A stretch of 64,000 nucleotides of DNA from Diadema setosum (taxonomy: Eukaryota > Echinodermata > Echinoidea > Diadematoida > Diadematidae): assembly GCF_964275005.1 (NCBI RefSeq), contig NC_092697.1, positions 15,836,138-15,900,137 on the forward strand, read 5' to 3'. A model generated the notes under the pieces. It saw only the letters and a program-made list of their open reading frames with translations, searched no databases and had not been told where the DNA came from. This document shows positions 27,501 to 36,131 of this stretch, piece by piece. Each line of letters starts with the position of its first letter. Within the stretch, counting starts at the first letter, position 1. The position numbers and the translations under genes are program-made.

Positions 27501-28696
27501 ATTGCTGCCAATGAGTCGCTAAATGTTAGGATTTGTGACTTTTTGTGATCTTTGCTATAAATAAGGGTGGATAATGTTTTAGGTTTACCTGCAATGTACG
27601 AGGTAAAATAAGAATAAATGTATCAATTGTTACATTCTCTCATACAGAATGCTGTACTCTACTTTCCCTATAGTACAGTCTGACATGTATCAGTAAAAAC
27701 TGGTGCCAAAATCTGCCCTCAAATGAGAAATTATAAAGTGCACATTGCGGTTTATTTCTATCACCCTCACACTATAGTTTGATGTTTTGAACACACGATA
27801 CCATTATACTGTTCCATCATTGATGCATCATATCTTCCAAAGACTGAAAAGGGATGGAACATTGTATCCACAACAAACACACTCCCATGGAAACATACAC
27901 AGAGGGTTGCAGACACACACACATACACTCTCTCTCACACACACACACACAGACAGACACACAAACAGACGCGCGCACACACACACACACACAAACCTTA
28001 CCTATTGTGGTTGTTGGCCCAGAAAGCTCTACGGAGACAAGAAGGATACAAGAAAAGGTACATGTTTACATCTGCTTTGTACCTTGAAGGAAATCATGTT
28101 GACATTAAACGTCATTAAATAATTCTAGCATCTGGAGGGAGGACATATTGCATGTCACCACAGCAACATTGAAAAATGTACAGTACACATTGTACTCGTG
28201 TTTCACACACTGTCACAATAATAAAGAAGACACTACAACAGGACAGGTGTCAGTGCAAGAAATACAGTAACTAAATAATTCTATTTCAGAGTTATTTTTC
28301 ACTAATATATCAACATGACCTTGCTTGTATTTTTAACACAAGCACGGGTGTTCCATTTCATGTTCTAGTCGACTTGCATGAACACACTCAGTAAAAGCAG
28401 AGGAACACAAAATACTGTAGAAAAGTTATGGATCACTAACATTTTCATGTTTTCATGAGAGAGTGATATTCATCCAAGCCGTAACACATGTACACATGTA
28501 AGATGTGGTAACTTTTTTTTTTCTTTACATTTTTGGGCAGCAATATCTAGCAGCAAAGTTGTCCATATGGAAAGAAAACCATTGACACTAAAGGCAAAAA
28601 CCTCACCTGGGAAGTCTGGCACTCTGGGTGGAGCTTCCCTGCAGGTGAGTTCTTGACAACTCGTTGGGAAGCAAGCCATGGTGACGGAGTGAATCA
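471..28696 (-). CDS. Partial gene: single-pass membrane glycoprotein with mucin-like stalk
   Basis: Seven exons can be supported on this strand by splice sites, reading phase and composition, in transcript order 28607-28696, 28002-28028, 24222-24389, 20567-20836, 9842-10198, 4850-4903 and 471-591. The first six are symmetric phase 1-1 exons, so each can be skipped or added without a frame change. The first is Cys-rich. The next five are rich in Ser, Thr and Pro, as in O-glycosylated stalks. The last gives one hydrophobic helix followed by WKKKK, a stop-transfer pattern that puts the Ser/Thr part outside the cell and a short tail inside. No signal peptide or start is seen, so 5' exons lie above 28.7 kb or were missed. 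The tail continues beyond the window past the donor at 470. Further small stalk exons may be hidden in the long introns. I do not recognise the family; a cell-surface receptor or adhesion mucin is the broadest safe description. Confidence 0.62.
592..4849. other. Intron of the mucin-like gene
   Basis: Only one element is recognised here, the miniature transposon at 1496-1783. The short ORFs have no coding character or flanking splice sites that fit. Confidence 0.4.
1496..1783. mobile_element. MITE with TACTGTA..TATGCCATATAC ends, copy 1
   Basis: The left end TACTGTACTATGCCATATAC and the right end, read in reverse, TACTGTATTATGCCATATAC differ by one base. The inside has the 'ttcgcaaatttt' words seen in four other copies in this window, but this copy is more diverged. 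It is a non-autonomous DNA transposon with no coding capacity. Confidence 0.65.
4850..4903 (-). CDS. Exon: short juxtamembrane stalk
   Basis: This is a 54-bp phase 1-1 exon bounded by TGGACAG and GTGAGC. It reads (x)IGMTDTVSPPTTNDENL(G), a Thr/Pro/Asp-rich linker that would sit just outside the membrane, since the next exon is the transmembrane one. Confidence 0.6.
4904..9841. other. Intron of the mucin-like gene
   Basis: AT-rich, with no firm features. A TTAAAGGG word near 8275 looks like one end of a TTAA-type miniature element, but no matching end was found. Confidence 0.35.
9842..10198 (-). CDS. Exon: Ser/Thr/Pro stalk with 15-residue repeats
   Basis: This is a 357-bp phase 1-1 exon with the acceptor GAGACAG and a GTAAGA donor. 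It encodes 119 residues with three near-identical 15-residue repeats of the type HSQQTLPQTPPTSDP (45 bp each, about 10012-10146), flanked by Ser/Thr-rich sequence with many possible O-glycosylation sites. Base identity between repeats is very high, which points to recent repeat expansion. Confidence 0.68.
10914..11097. mobile_element. Pogo-like MITE, copy 1
   Basis: The ends CAGTGCACTCCCATTATAAC and (reversed) CACTGGACTCCTGATTATAA are flanked by TA on both sides, the target duplication of Tc1/mariner/pogo elements. It is 184 bp long with no ORF of note. Related copies lie at 49692-52707 (interrupted) and 58122-58292. The pogo assignment rests on the CAGT...TATAAC end and the TA target. Confidence 0.7.
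11264..11525. repeat. ATTC/AGTC tetranucleotide microsatellite
   Basis: Alternating blocks of (ATTC)n and (AGTC)n run for about 260 bp. The ORF read through it (FIHSFIHSF type) is a by-product of the repeat. Confidence 0.85.
13419..14453 (-). repeat. 3' LTR of the Gmr1-like element
   Basis: About 1,035 bp long, starting TGTTACG and ending GTGACA on the plus strand. It matches 19448-20479 with about nine substitutions and one short length difference. Confidence 0.9.
14668..16013. mobile_element. DNA element with GGGCAAGTCC ends and iterated AGTAACGCGTGGGACA motif
   Basis: The two ends are the same 19-nt sequence in inverted orientation, GGGCAAGTCCAAGCTATTT, flanked on both sides by TTAT (14664-14667 and 16014-16017), a 4-bp target duplication. 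Inside the 1,346 bp, a 15-16-nt word (AGTAACGCGTGGGACA) occurs eight times: plus orientation at 14693, 14859, 15055, 15071 and 15645, and minus at 15459, 15478 and 15820. Two copies are in perfect head-to-tail tandem. No protein is encoded. It lies inside the Gmr1-like fossil. The superfamily is unknown; 4-bp AT targets occur in Sola and Chapaev-type elements, among others. Confidence 0.85.
16126..19343 (-). pseudogene. Fossil gag-protease-integrase region
   Basis: Described as a fossil only. The gag start has a SAP-like segment (LQRLRKCDLTAIAQHLNV) followed by a long Glu/Arg/Met-rich coiled coil, a capsid-type region, and a CCHC zinc knuckle (CFHCNKTGHVKSQC). A protease motif DTGAS follows. 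The integrase has an HHCC-type zinc site, then the DDE core (recognisable by QSDQGSNFMSG and SSAYHPQSQGALERYHQ) and a C-terminal chromatin-binding-like end. The region is not intact and no functional product is expected. Confidence 0.85.
19448..20479 (-). repeat. 5' LTR of the Gmr1-like element
   Basis: This is the partner of 13419-14453. On the minus strand, directly inside it, is a TGGGGGCT-starting stretch in the place of a tRNA primer-binding site. Its first bases resemble sites that use tRNA-Pro, but the match is short. Short ORFs inside both LTRs are not coding. Confidence 0.9.
20567..20836 (-). CDS. Exon: Gly/Thr/Pro tandem-repeat stalk
   Basis: This is a 270-bp phase 1-1 exon with the acceptor CTGACGTGCAG and a GTGAGC donor. 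The 90 residues include at least three copies of a GPGTGPTT-type 8-residue repeat, then a Ser/Thr-rich end (SLPSSRSTTGLSTSG). Such repeats are typical of mucin-like stalks and often vary in number. The fossil LTR element ends only 88 bp downstream in the following intron. Confidence 0.68.
20914..21484. mobile_element. MITE with ATGACATTTGCTCCTG ends
   Basis: An end reading CATGACATTTGCTCCTGTGA is matched by the inverse (CATGACATTTGCTCCTGCAA reversed) about 570 bp away. The inside holds telomere-like words (ACCCTAACCATAATCCTAAT near 20994, and CTTAACCCTAACCC near 21417). It lies about 80 bp upstream of a host exon of the minus-strand gene. Confidence 0.6.
22624..22867. mobile_element. MITE with TACTGTATACG..ATATGGCGTATACAGTA ends, copy 2
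   Basis: The terminal inverted repeat is TACTGTATACG at both ends. The interior has CpG-rich words (ttcgcgag, ttcgcgaaat) repeated in both directions so that the element can fold on itself. It is about 240 bp and non-coding. Confidence 0.72.
23253..23408. mobile_element. Small hairpin MITE with GAGCTTTA.ATCTGTGATG ends
   Basis: The left end GTGAGCTTTACATCTGTGAT and the inverse of the right end GCGAGCTTTAGATCTGTGAT match over about 30 bp with few differences. Length is about 155 bp, non-coding. Confidence 0.6.
24222..24389 (-). CDS. Exon: Ser/Thr-rich stalk
   Basis: This is a 168-bp phase 1-1 exon between an AG acceptor (after CATCAG) and a GTAAGT donor. The 56 residues are rich in Thr, Ser, Ala and Pro (for example TATSLAPTGTDVAVSTTGDH) with no Cys. 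The opposite strand is also open here, but it is the antisense of this exon. Confidence 0.65.
25230..25668. mobile_element. MITE with ATATTAAAGGTA.TAGCCCACATTTG ends
   Basis: The left end ATATTAAAGGTACTAGCCCA is mirrored at the right end (inverse ATATTAAAGGTATTAGCCCA), and the match continues for about 30 bp. The element is about 435 bp. TTAA lies within both palindromic ends, so a TTAA (piggyBac-like) or TA target is possible. A CpG-rich centre (25430-25510) stands out from the AT-rich flanks. Confidence 0.7.
26578..27339. mobile_element. DNA element with GGGCAATTCCGC ends and iterated GTTAGTAACGTTAC motif
   Basis: The ends GGGCAATTCCGCGGTTAG and (inverse of the right end) GGGCAATTCCGCAGTTAG differ by one base. 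ATAT flanks both ends (26574-26577, 27340-27343). The 762-bp inside has the word GGTTAGTAACGTTAC four times (26590, 26768, 26955, 26970), two of them back to back. The end sequence and the target length match the element at 14668-16013. No protein is encoded. Confidence 0.82.
28002..28028 (-). CDS. 27-bp micro-exon of the mucin-like stalk
   Basis: A pyrimidine-rich acceptor ends at 28029 and a GTAAGG donor starts at 28001. Between them are 27 nt in phase 1-1 reading (E)LSGPTTTI(G). Composition and phase match the other stalk exons. A (CA)n/(CT)n tract lies directly downstream in the intron. Confidence 0.5.
   Translation of the reverse strand, partial: SFLGQQPQ
28607..28696 (-). CDS. Exon: Cys-rich extracellular segment
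   Basis: This is a 90-bp phase 1-1 exon with an AG acceptor just above 28696 and a GTGAGG donor just below 28607. It encodes a segment containing CFPTSCQELTCREAPPRV, with three cysteines, and ends PDFPG. An ATG in a good Kozak context lies inside it, but no signal peptide follows, so I read it as an internal exon. The Cys pattern could be the edge of a sushi-like or other small disulfide domain; that is a guess. Confidence 0.5.
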
Positions 28697-30217
28697 CTGC
28701 TACCAATTAATAGTCCACGTCAATGCCTGGGTTGCTTTAATAGCAACAGTGGAGTACCAAGATACAATTACGGCTGGCAAAACTTTCACACAGTTACATG
28801 TTCATGCAGCAGATATCTCAGACATGTACTGGCTTAATCTCTTGGAAAGAAAGCAGGATAAGCCCCGAGCCGTCATCTCTGCTACTGAAGTGACCTGCCT
28901 CAGGTGTACTCTTCACATAGACTTCCAAGTTCCGGCTGCGTGTTTGTGCACTGCGATCGCGTAACTAAAGGTTATCCAAGGTCATCTTCCAGGCGAATAA
29001 ATGTTCTTTTATGACAGTACTTGAATAGGTCCTATAGGCATGTCCACAGTCTGGCCAAGGATAATGCTACTGAGTAAAGTGCCCCAATGTTCTGCACCAA
29101 TCTGGTCTCTGCAATGAGAAGTAAACATGTGAAATTCAATTGTGCATTTAGTAGTCAAAGCAACAACAGTCAAAGAACAAATTTATGATAACAGCATCAA
29201 GGCCATATCGCCCCCCCCCCCCAAAAAAAAAGAAAAGACAATGACATTTAAAAAAAAAAAAAAATCAAGAGTCAAACATGAAGCAATGTCCATCGATAAG
29301 TGATATATATCAGAAGATTTGATACACAACAGCTTCTCAAATATTAGACAAACCAAAGGTCCCTTACTTCTTTCTGCTTCAGCAAGGCAAAGAAATATAT
29401 CTGGGAGTCTTATAGAAAGGCTACAGGTCTCTTCTCTTCTCCATGGTCTAACTGAATCTGCTTGAATCTCAAAATTTATTTGAAATGAAGATATCAAAGG
29501 GTGATACACTACAATGTGTATATTACGTGAAGGTGTAGTAGTGTCCAAAATGAGGAAGTGTTGATATTTGTCTCAGTGGCCCCTCCACTGGCTCAAATTG
29601 GTTTCTTACACCCAGCAGGTACAATGAGCCTTGAGGACGAGACAATCAATATTAGCCTGGCTTGGCTGGGAACACTGGAGGGGAATTCCCTTGCCTATGT
29701 ACTGCACGATATTTGTTGTATGGTTGCTAAGCGACCATCTTGAGGGGGAATAAGCAACAGCAAGCGGGGAATATGCTGGCAGCCCAACATTTGTTGAAAA
29801 AAGTGCCTCACTGAACTCTGACTGAATCCAAGCTCTACATATGATTATGCTGACATTCTGGCATTATGTGCATGTCTATGCAGGGGGCAATCTTTATTGT
29901 GTATTGTACAGTTTGCTATGAATAGACTCTAGTCATCACATTGTTCAATATTAAATGGGTTACCGGTTGTCAAATACCGGTTAGTGATTGGCTAAACACA
30001 GTCACGTGATGGAGGAATATTCGTTATGTTCGCCCATGGGCGAACATTTTTGTAATGTTCTCCCATGGGAAAACATTTTCATGTAACAAATGAAAGAAGG
30101 CCTAGGACCGCGCGCGCACAGTGATTTTGGCTCTGCGCGAGCGAGCGATTGAGTGCGTTGTGCTGGTGGTTGACATTGACATATTTGACGTATTTGACTA
30201 ACCCATATAATTTAAAC
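28697..30217. other. Upstream region of the mucin-like gene, no exon recognised
   Basis: Upstream exons and the promoter of the minus-strand gene should lie here or beyond. Open frames exist on both strands (28653-28964, 29183-29548) but lack homology I recognise or convincing splice partners. Near 29720 the minus strand reads AAGATGGTCGCTTAGCAACC, which resembles a YY1/X-box promoter word; this is weak. Poly-C and poly-A tracts lie at 29211-29265. Confidence 0.3.
30026..30047. repeat. Perfect 22-nt palindrome
   Basis: ATGTTCGCCCA and its exact complement meet at the centre. About 10 nt later an imperfect echo (TGTTCTCCCATGGGAAAACA) follows. Both are in a CpG-bearing repeat-like block (29960-30140). 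Confidence 0.85.
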
Positions 30218-30401
30218 AGATGATGACTTTTGTTGTCGGGAACATGTACCAATTACCTTCCACCCTCAAGGTTTGAAATGCTATTTCGGGAGGCTATAAG
30301 TCCCTCGACTTCGTCTCAAGACATACAACCTCCCTCAATAGCATTTCAAAACCCTTCGGGTGGAACATTCGGTATGTTCCCTCCCCCGCCAGTCATCATC
30401 T
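30218..30401. repeat. Fold-back repeat abutting a MITE
   Basis: The left arm (AGATGATGACT, GGGAACAT, CCACCCTCAAGGTTTGAAAT in order) pairs with a right arm in reverse order (ATTTCAAAACCCTTCGGGTGG, ATGTTCCC, AGTCATCATCT). The loop is near 30285-30320. The right end meets the MITE that starts at 30402. It is probably a fold-back transposon. Confidence 0.6.
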
Positions 30402-30626
30402 ATACTGTATACGCTGTTATTTTCGCTAGGGTTTAATTTTCGTGAATTTCGCGAATTGCAGTTGATCGCGAATCTAACAACACGCGAAATTGTCTCCATG
30501 CGCTTTGTTAATAGAGCATTAACATAAGTGTCGCGTCGATTCGCGAAAACAACATCTCGTGAAAATGTCTATGACCTCATCATTCGCGAAAATATCTGTA
30601 CACGAAAATAATGGCGTATACAGTAT
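30402..30626. mobile_element. MITE with ATACTGTATACGC ends, copy 3
   Basis: The ends ATACTGTATACGC and GCGTATACAGTAT are perfect inverses. The interior is rich in TTCGCGAA-type words. Length is 225 bp, and this is the best-preserved copy of the family in the window. Confidence 0.8.
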
Positions 30627-31114
30627 ATTGTGCACTGCTTTCAGACAGACAATCAGAAATACTCATTCCTGGAGACATACTGTGCTTTATTTGGCAAATA
30701 CCGTAAGCCTGTTTGAGCATGTACATGCCGATACAGTCACCAGAATCTAAGCCTTAAATTATGTATTTTGATAATGTAATTCAATCTTCATTTCAGTTAA
30801 CAGCAATACATCATTTTTACATGGCAGTGCCCTAGTAAATAAACAACAAATTGATGCATTAGAACCATGCTTCTCAACTTCAAAAAAGAAAGAAAGAAAA
30901 AAAAAAAAAAAAACCTGAGGCCCACTTTTTTTTTTTTGGGGGGGGGGGTCCTTTGATCCTTATGTTTTTTGAACAGTTACACTGTACATGTGTCAAAAAC
31001 AATTTTCTTTTCCTCCATTTTTATTTCACGGAGATATTACAGCCCACTGGCTGTGAAGCACTGTATTTGATTTGAAGACATGGAGGTTTCAGGTTCTGAA
31101 ATGCCTTTAACACT

Positions 31115-31440
31115 TAAAGGGCAAGTTCACCTTCCTATCAAATGTAAATTGAAAGAATGCAGCAATATTTAAAATACTCCTGTAAAACAGATCAGTAAAA
31201 GTTTAAGGAAAATCAGACAATCCAATCAAAGGTTATGTATGATGTATCGCTCAAAAGTTTTTGTGCAGTCACTGCTGGATGAGAAGACTAACTATAACTT
31301 GTGATGTCACATACAAACTTGTGTAGAATGATAAAGAAATATAAGGAAAATTCAACATATTTTCACCTTCTTGCCTAATAAAAAAGCACTTGACTTGCCT
31401 CTTTCAGAAGGCAGGGGAAATAATATTAAATTAAAAAATG
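31115..31440. mobile_element. Possible remnant of a TTAAAGGG-type MITE
   Basis: A TTAAAGGGCAAGTTCACC end starts a block that looks like one side of a TTAA-target miniature element, but the second end was not found. The right boundary is approximate. Confidence 0.3.
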
Positions 31441-32249
31441 TCAGTGACCAGTCAAGGGAATACATGTGTACTTTTATCAAAACATGAAATTTTGTAAAAT
31501 TCTCTTTATACATGTATTTTCTTTATATGATTCTAAGGGGAGATCTTGGTCCTTGCTAACTGGGCATTTGATACCCGTTTTGCAGGCAGTATCCCCCAAT
31601 TATCAGCATTTAGAATCAGAGTAACGCAGACAAGTCAAAGAAACTGCCTTCACAAACTCTGAAAATAATCTGTCCTTTTTTATGATGAGCACCCATTGAA
31701 AAAAAAAAAAGCCTGAAAAGTCTGGATAATTGTTATTGTACAAGTAGAAAACAAAAACAGACCCCAAGTAGAATCTGTAAAGAGCCATGTACCAAAGTTT
31801 GACAGAAATGAAGTTCTTAGAGTTAAATACTATAATGAAAGGAAACTATGTGTTCCTGACAAATCTACTTGATTCTGTCATAGGAAGACAGCAGTGAGTA
31901 CTAGGAAGAAATAAAGGGGAAAATCTTGATTCAAGCTGATATAAGAAGAGGAAGGATTCTGGATATGTTTTATATTCACTAGTGATTTAAATAGACATAA
32001 ATAAGAGAATAAAGATTCTAAATCTTGTATTCTGCTCTTCAACAAATCACACTGATAAAAAAAAGAAAGGAGTATTTACGAGGAAAATTATGGACCATAC
32101 ATTAAATTTTACAAAAATGCAACTCCAAAATTTGCTAAATACTCCATTTGATTTTGAAAAGAAAAGAGGGAGGGGAAAGAGAAGGGGGAAAATATCTGCA
32201 TCTTGCCAATATTAACCTAATCTGAATGGACAACAAAAATGCAAGACAA

Positions 32250-32490
32250 TGTATACACCGAATATTTCGCAATGTTTTTATTTTCTCGAATTTCGCGAGT
32301 CAGGTGCTATTCACGAAATTAAAGACACACAAAAATATTGACTCTGATCCCGATGTGGATGTGACGTACGTGTAAACATTTTTCCGTTCAGTACAGGACT
32401 CCATGATCGTGAATTTAACCACTCGCATAATTGTCGAGAATTCCCGAGTCACAAAAATTTAGACTCACAAAATATATGGCGTATACAGTA
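32250..32490. mobile_element. MITE with GTATACAC..GGCGTATACAGTA ends, copy 4
   Basis: The interior order (ttcgc, tttttatttt, ttcgcgag, ggtgctattc, gacgtac, accactcgc) matches copy 2 at 22624. The left end is more worn than the right. Confidence 0.65.
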
Positions 32491-33914
32491 ATGGGAATCT
32501 GGATTAGGCCAAAGCAACTTGACTGCAGCAAATAACAACAACAACAACTAAATATTCTGTGACTTGTCAAACTGACTTGATTTTGATGGAAAGACTACTC
32601 CATCAGCATATTTCCAGTGTCTACCCCAAGTTAAAGGTCCTGTTTATCTTTGGGAACAGTGATTTACACAATTTTCAAGATTTTCAAGACATTTAATGCA
32701 TGTGTAGGTCTGCTGTACACCACAAAACATCCTATCATATAGAATTTTTGCCAAAAAAAAAAAAAAAAGCCTATCAGGAGACTGTATTTTTCTCTAAAAT
32801 AATCTGCAACTGTAGATGGTTTAGTCTGGAAGCATTTCTATTGTTGTTCACATTTTGTATTTTAACAATACTTAATATTGATTTTAAGGATTCAAATTTC
32901 ACAGTGGTTGTTTCTATCCTAAACTCACACTTCAGAACTATTTTAAAGCACCAATGCTGGGTTTTTGTTTCATCTGCAAATGGTAAATTATGCCTTCAAA
33001 CACAGAAAAATAATGTGCTAGCTTCCAAAGTGAATTCGTTGTTATCCGGAGAATGGGTAAAAAATCTTTGCAGTTTGACTGGCTATCAAACGCTCCAATT
33101 TTGTGGCATTGTTCCAATGTTGTTGACATGATAACACTCTCTTTACAACAAGCTGGCATAGCAAGGAGATCCGGAAGCAGTAGCTCAATGGTTATTGCAT
33201 CTTGTAAAACTTTTAGAACTCCATTTTTTTTTTTCTGCTTTTGTTACATTTGCTCCCTTGGGCCTGAAGTTCCATTTATGCACACAGTTCTCAAGGACTC
33301 AATCAAGATCTGCATTCATATCTTTGACATTTAGGGAACCAGTCATTTCAAGAAAAATGGTAAATGGTGTCTAAATCCTAGCTGCTCTTCAGTGCCCACT
33401 CTAAATCCTTGTTTCTTAAATGAAGACTTGTGATTCATTGAAAGGTTATTATAGACCACTTCACTGTCAACAGTGTATAGAGTAAAATTTAATACTGGGA
33501 TTGATTGCATATAATCAGTACAAACATCTTCACATTATACATGGTCCAGAAACTAGGTAAATCCAGACTCCATGCAGAGCACGGCGTCGCATTCTTACAG
33601 CGACTGGGCTGTGTATACGTGTTCTGTGTTAATGCCTTTAAGAATATTAAGCTAAGATGAGCACTGAAAGGTTGTTGCATTTCACTATAAAAAACATGAG
33701 TAATTACATTACATGTTTTGGTCTCAAGCAGCTTACACCCCTCCCTCCCATGCGTATGTTCATTCCGTAATTTTAGGATTGCACTTTACTTCACAATGTA
33801 TGAGATCAGCGCAGGCTACAGAAGAATAAACAGCAGATGATATTTGCAAATCCTGATTGATGAACAGGCCCTGTCCTATACCGTACCATCCTTCTGGAAA
33901 AGTTCAAGTAAAGA

Positions 33915-34055
33915 CCTTAAAGGGGCATTCCAGACGATTTTCATAATTTCACATCATGTAGTACAGTACATAAGCTCCATGTATAGATTTGTGGAATTTG
34001 TTGTAGTCCTAAGCTAAGCAGAGAAACAATACTCTGAAAAATCTTAAATTACACT
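33915..34055. mobile_element. Possible remnant of a TTAAAGGGG-type MITE
   Basis: The block starts TTAAAGGGGCATTCCAGACG. No partner end is seen. The short ORFs at 32700-33334 nearby have no recognised homology. Confidence 0.25.
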
Positions 34056-34579
34056 GAATAGTGTTGATGACATAGGACATACATGTATAGTAGAAGCCTC
34101 ACATATAATTTCAGAAATGTAGCAGTGTAATTCCATAACAATTCCACTTGCTTAACAAGTTCACCTGTGTAGAATAGAATGTATAATGCATAAAATCTTT
34201 TGTTTAGCTTCCTTGAGCCCCAAAACCACGCCAACTCATGCATTCGTATGGTGAGGCTGCCTTGTTTATCCTTGTTCATTGACATTGCAATCTGTTGTAA
34301 ATTTTAAAAACATTCAGGAATTGATTCTTATTCCTCAACCCAATTTTAGCATACATTCTGAAACTCTGTATTTGGTATACCAGTACTGGTTACTGATTTA
34401 TAGTTGTTCAAATGTAAAACTAAAAGTCTTAAAATCATCCGGGGGTCTCCTTTAAAAGCTTCCTGGATACTTGTCTTTTAATAGATCTACTAATAATACT
34501 ATTTAATACTCCCTAAATCTCAGTGACTCAGTCTGGATCTAGTGTCAGTCATACAAACTTTAACTGTGCTGTAATTGTT

Positions 34580-35194
34580 AATAAAGGGATGGTAGAGTAT
34601 TGATGGAGATGAGAATTGGGCTTTAGTAAGTTTTTGCGAGATACCAAGAAAATACTTATGAAATAGCAGGGTTCGAAATTGGCGATGGTCCGCTGGCCAT
34701 TGGCCACCCAAAATCACGTCGGACTAGCTAAAAATCATAAAATTCTGTAGTAACTAGTCCGTTTGGCTAGCCAAAATATTGCTTCAGTATCAAAATTGAT
34801 TCTAAGTAGTCCGCCTGGCTAGTTAAAAAAAAAAGAAGTTAAGTGCGACCCCTGAATAGTACAGAGCATACCATTTTAAGAGGAATTTAAAGTTTATTTG
34901 ATGAAAATCGGGTTTGGAATGACTGAAACATCCAAAAACAAAGTAAAACAAAGAGATCGTATTAAAAATGAAATGTGTTATGTGCCAAATTGCCAATGTG
35001 GGTCCCACACTTTTTTAGAATAGCTCTGTTTTGGATATCTCAGCCATTTCAAACTAATTTTCATCAAACAAACGTTGAATTCCTCATGGAATTACATGCT
35101 CTCTCATATTTCATAAGAGGTTTCTCATTATCTCACCAAAAATTGTTAGAAACCTGAAATTAGGTCTCAACCAAAACTTTACAATCCCTTTTAT
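34580..35194. mobile_element. Long hairpin MITE (TTAAAGGG family), interrupted
   Basis: The left end (AATAAAGGGATGGTAGAG) and right end (inverse AAAAGGGATTGTAAAG) correspond to the ends of the better copy at 61086-61477, and the interiors align (AAGAGGAATTTAAAGTTTAT, TGATGAAAATCGG, GGTCCCAC, ATCTCAGCCATTTCAAA). A hAT-like MITE at 34667-34854 has split it. Confidence 0.6.
34667..34854. mobile_element. hAT-like MITE nested in the hairpin MITE
   Basis: The ends are CAGGGTTCGAAATT and (inverse of the right end) CAGGGGTCGCACTT. AATAG flanks both sides, a 5-bp target duplication. Removing the element restores the outer repeat. CAGGG ends fit the hAT group, some members of which make 5- or 6-bp rather than 8-bp duplications. 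Confidence 0.7.
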
Positions 35195-35283
35195 CAATGT
35201 TTATATCAATAGAATCCATAGAGAATCGTACAATATCATCAACATAAGGCTCTGTCTTTCAATTGCAGTTAGATGAATACTAT

Positions 35284-35425
35284 AGTATACAAATATACTT
35301 GGCCTTGAGAGTTTCTTGTTAAAACTATGGGCAGAGGTGACTCCAAAATAGTACTGTTCACTGAGGGGCGCAGCCCCGAAGTGAACAGTAAAAACTCGGA
35401 ACCAGGCAAAGTATATTTGTTTTAT
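35284..35425. repeat. Fold-back repeat with nested palindromes
   Basis: The outer arms (CAAATATACTTGGCCT / AGGCAAAGTATATTTG) enclose an inner stem ACTGTTCACT / AGTGAACAGT, which in turn encloses GGGC / GCCC. A related, more diverged copy with the shared words CTAAAACTATGGGCAGAG and AAACTCG lies at about 41893-42560. Confidence 0.55.
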
Positions 35426-35694
35426 ATTTTGGTTCAAAACTTTGAATAAAAAGTGAAAATTACATGTATTATAGATAGGCTTAGCCGCACTGTGGCGGCA
35501 GCACAGCGCCTTCAATACGCAACAGTGCGAGAGATCGGAAATTGAAAAACGCAGTAGCCGTGACACCGCTAGAGTTGCCCGTCAGTAGCGTCACATGTAT
35601 CCATGCGATCGTATGGCCGCTGCAAACCTGGACACTTAACAGAATTCGGGACCGGACGGGTACACTTGATAGTAAAGAAGGGTGATTGTGACAT

Positions 35695-35726
35695 CATTTT
35701 GCAAATAGTATACTATTTGCAAAATG
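35695..35726. repeat. Perfect 32-nt palindrome
   Basis: CATTTTGCAAATAGTA is followed directly by its exact complement, with no spacer. A third copy of the half-word CATTTTGCAAATAG follows at 35745-35758 in direct orientation. The sequence can form a cruciform; each half contains an octamer-like ATTTGCAAA word. Confidence 0.9.
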
Positions 35727-36131
35727 TCGTCATAAAAGTGACGTCATTTTGCAAATAGATCTAACGTGTAACATACACCGCACCAGACCCGCCAAACAGA
35801 GCGAAAATACACCAGATGGTGGACTGCACTCACTTGGAAGAAGAAGAAGAAGTTTTAGTACTTCATGGAGTGTCAAACACACCAACATTCTAAAATAGTT
35901 CAAAATACCTAAAAAATCACGTGAAGCTCTTTTAACCAATCAATGGAAGACAAATTTTTGATCCAAAATATAATATAGTTTACATGTAACTGTCGTTAGA
36001 TCTACCATAGATAAACCAAGTGAGATTTGTGAGTCCGTACGTTCTATTCATACGTAAAACTTCTATGAAATGTAACTATTTGCGTCTATACACAACAGCG
36101 TCTGGTCGGGCTATATGAAATGAAGCCTTAC

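Larger units (their letters stand above)
24390..28001. other. Intron of the mucin-like gene
   Basis: This intron holds the elements at 25230-25668 and 26578-27339 and a (CA)/(CT) microsatellite at about 27916-27991. Nothing else is recognised. Confidence 0.4.

Noticed and set aside
32700-33334. 143- and 93-codon plus-strand frames
   Set aside because: They overlap each other in different frames, have low-complexity stretches, and show no family resemblance.
34660-34860. GGTTCGAA-like word suggesting a tRNA gene
   Set aside because: It is the terminal repeat of a hAT-like MITE; no cloverleaf can be drawn.
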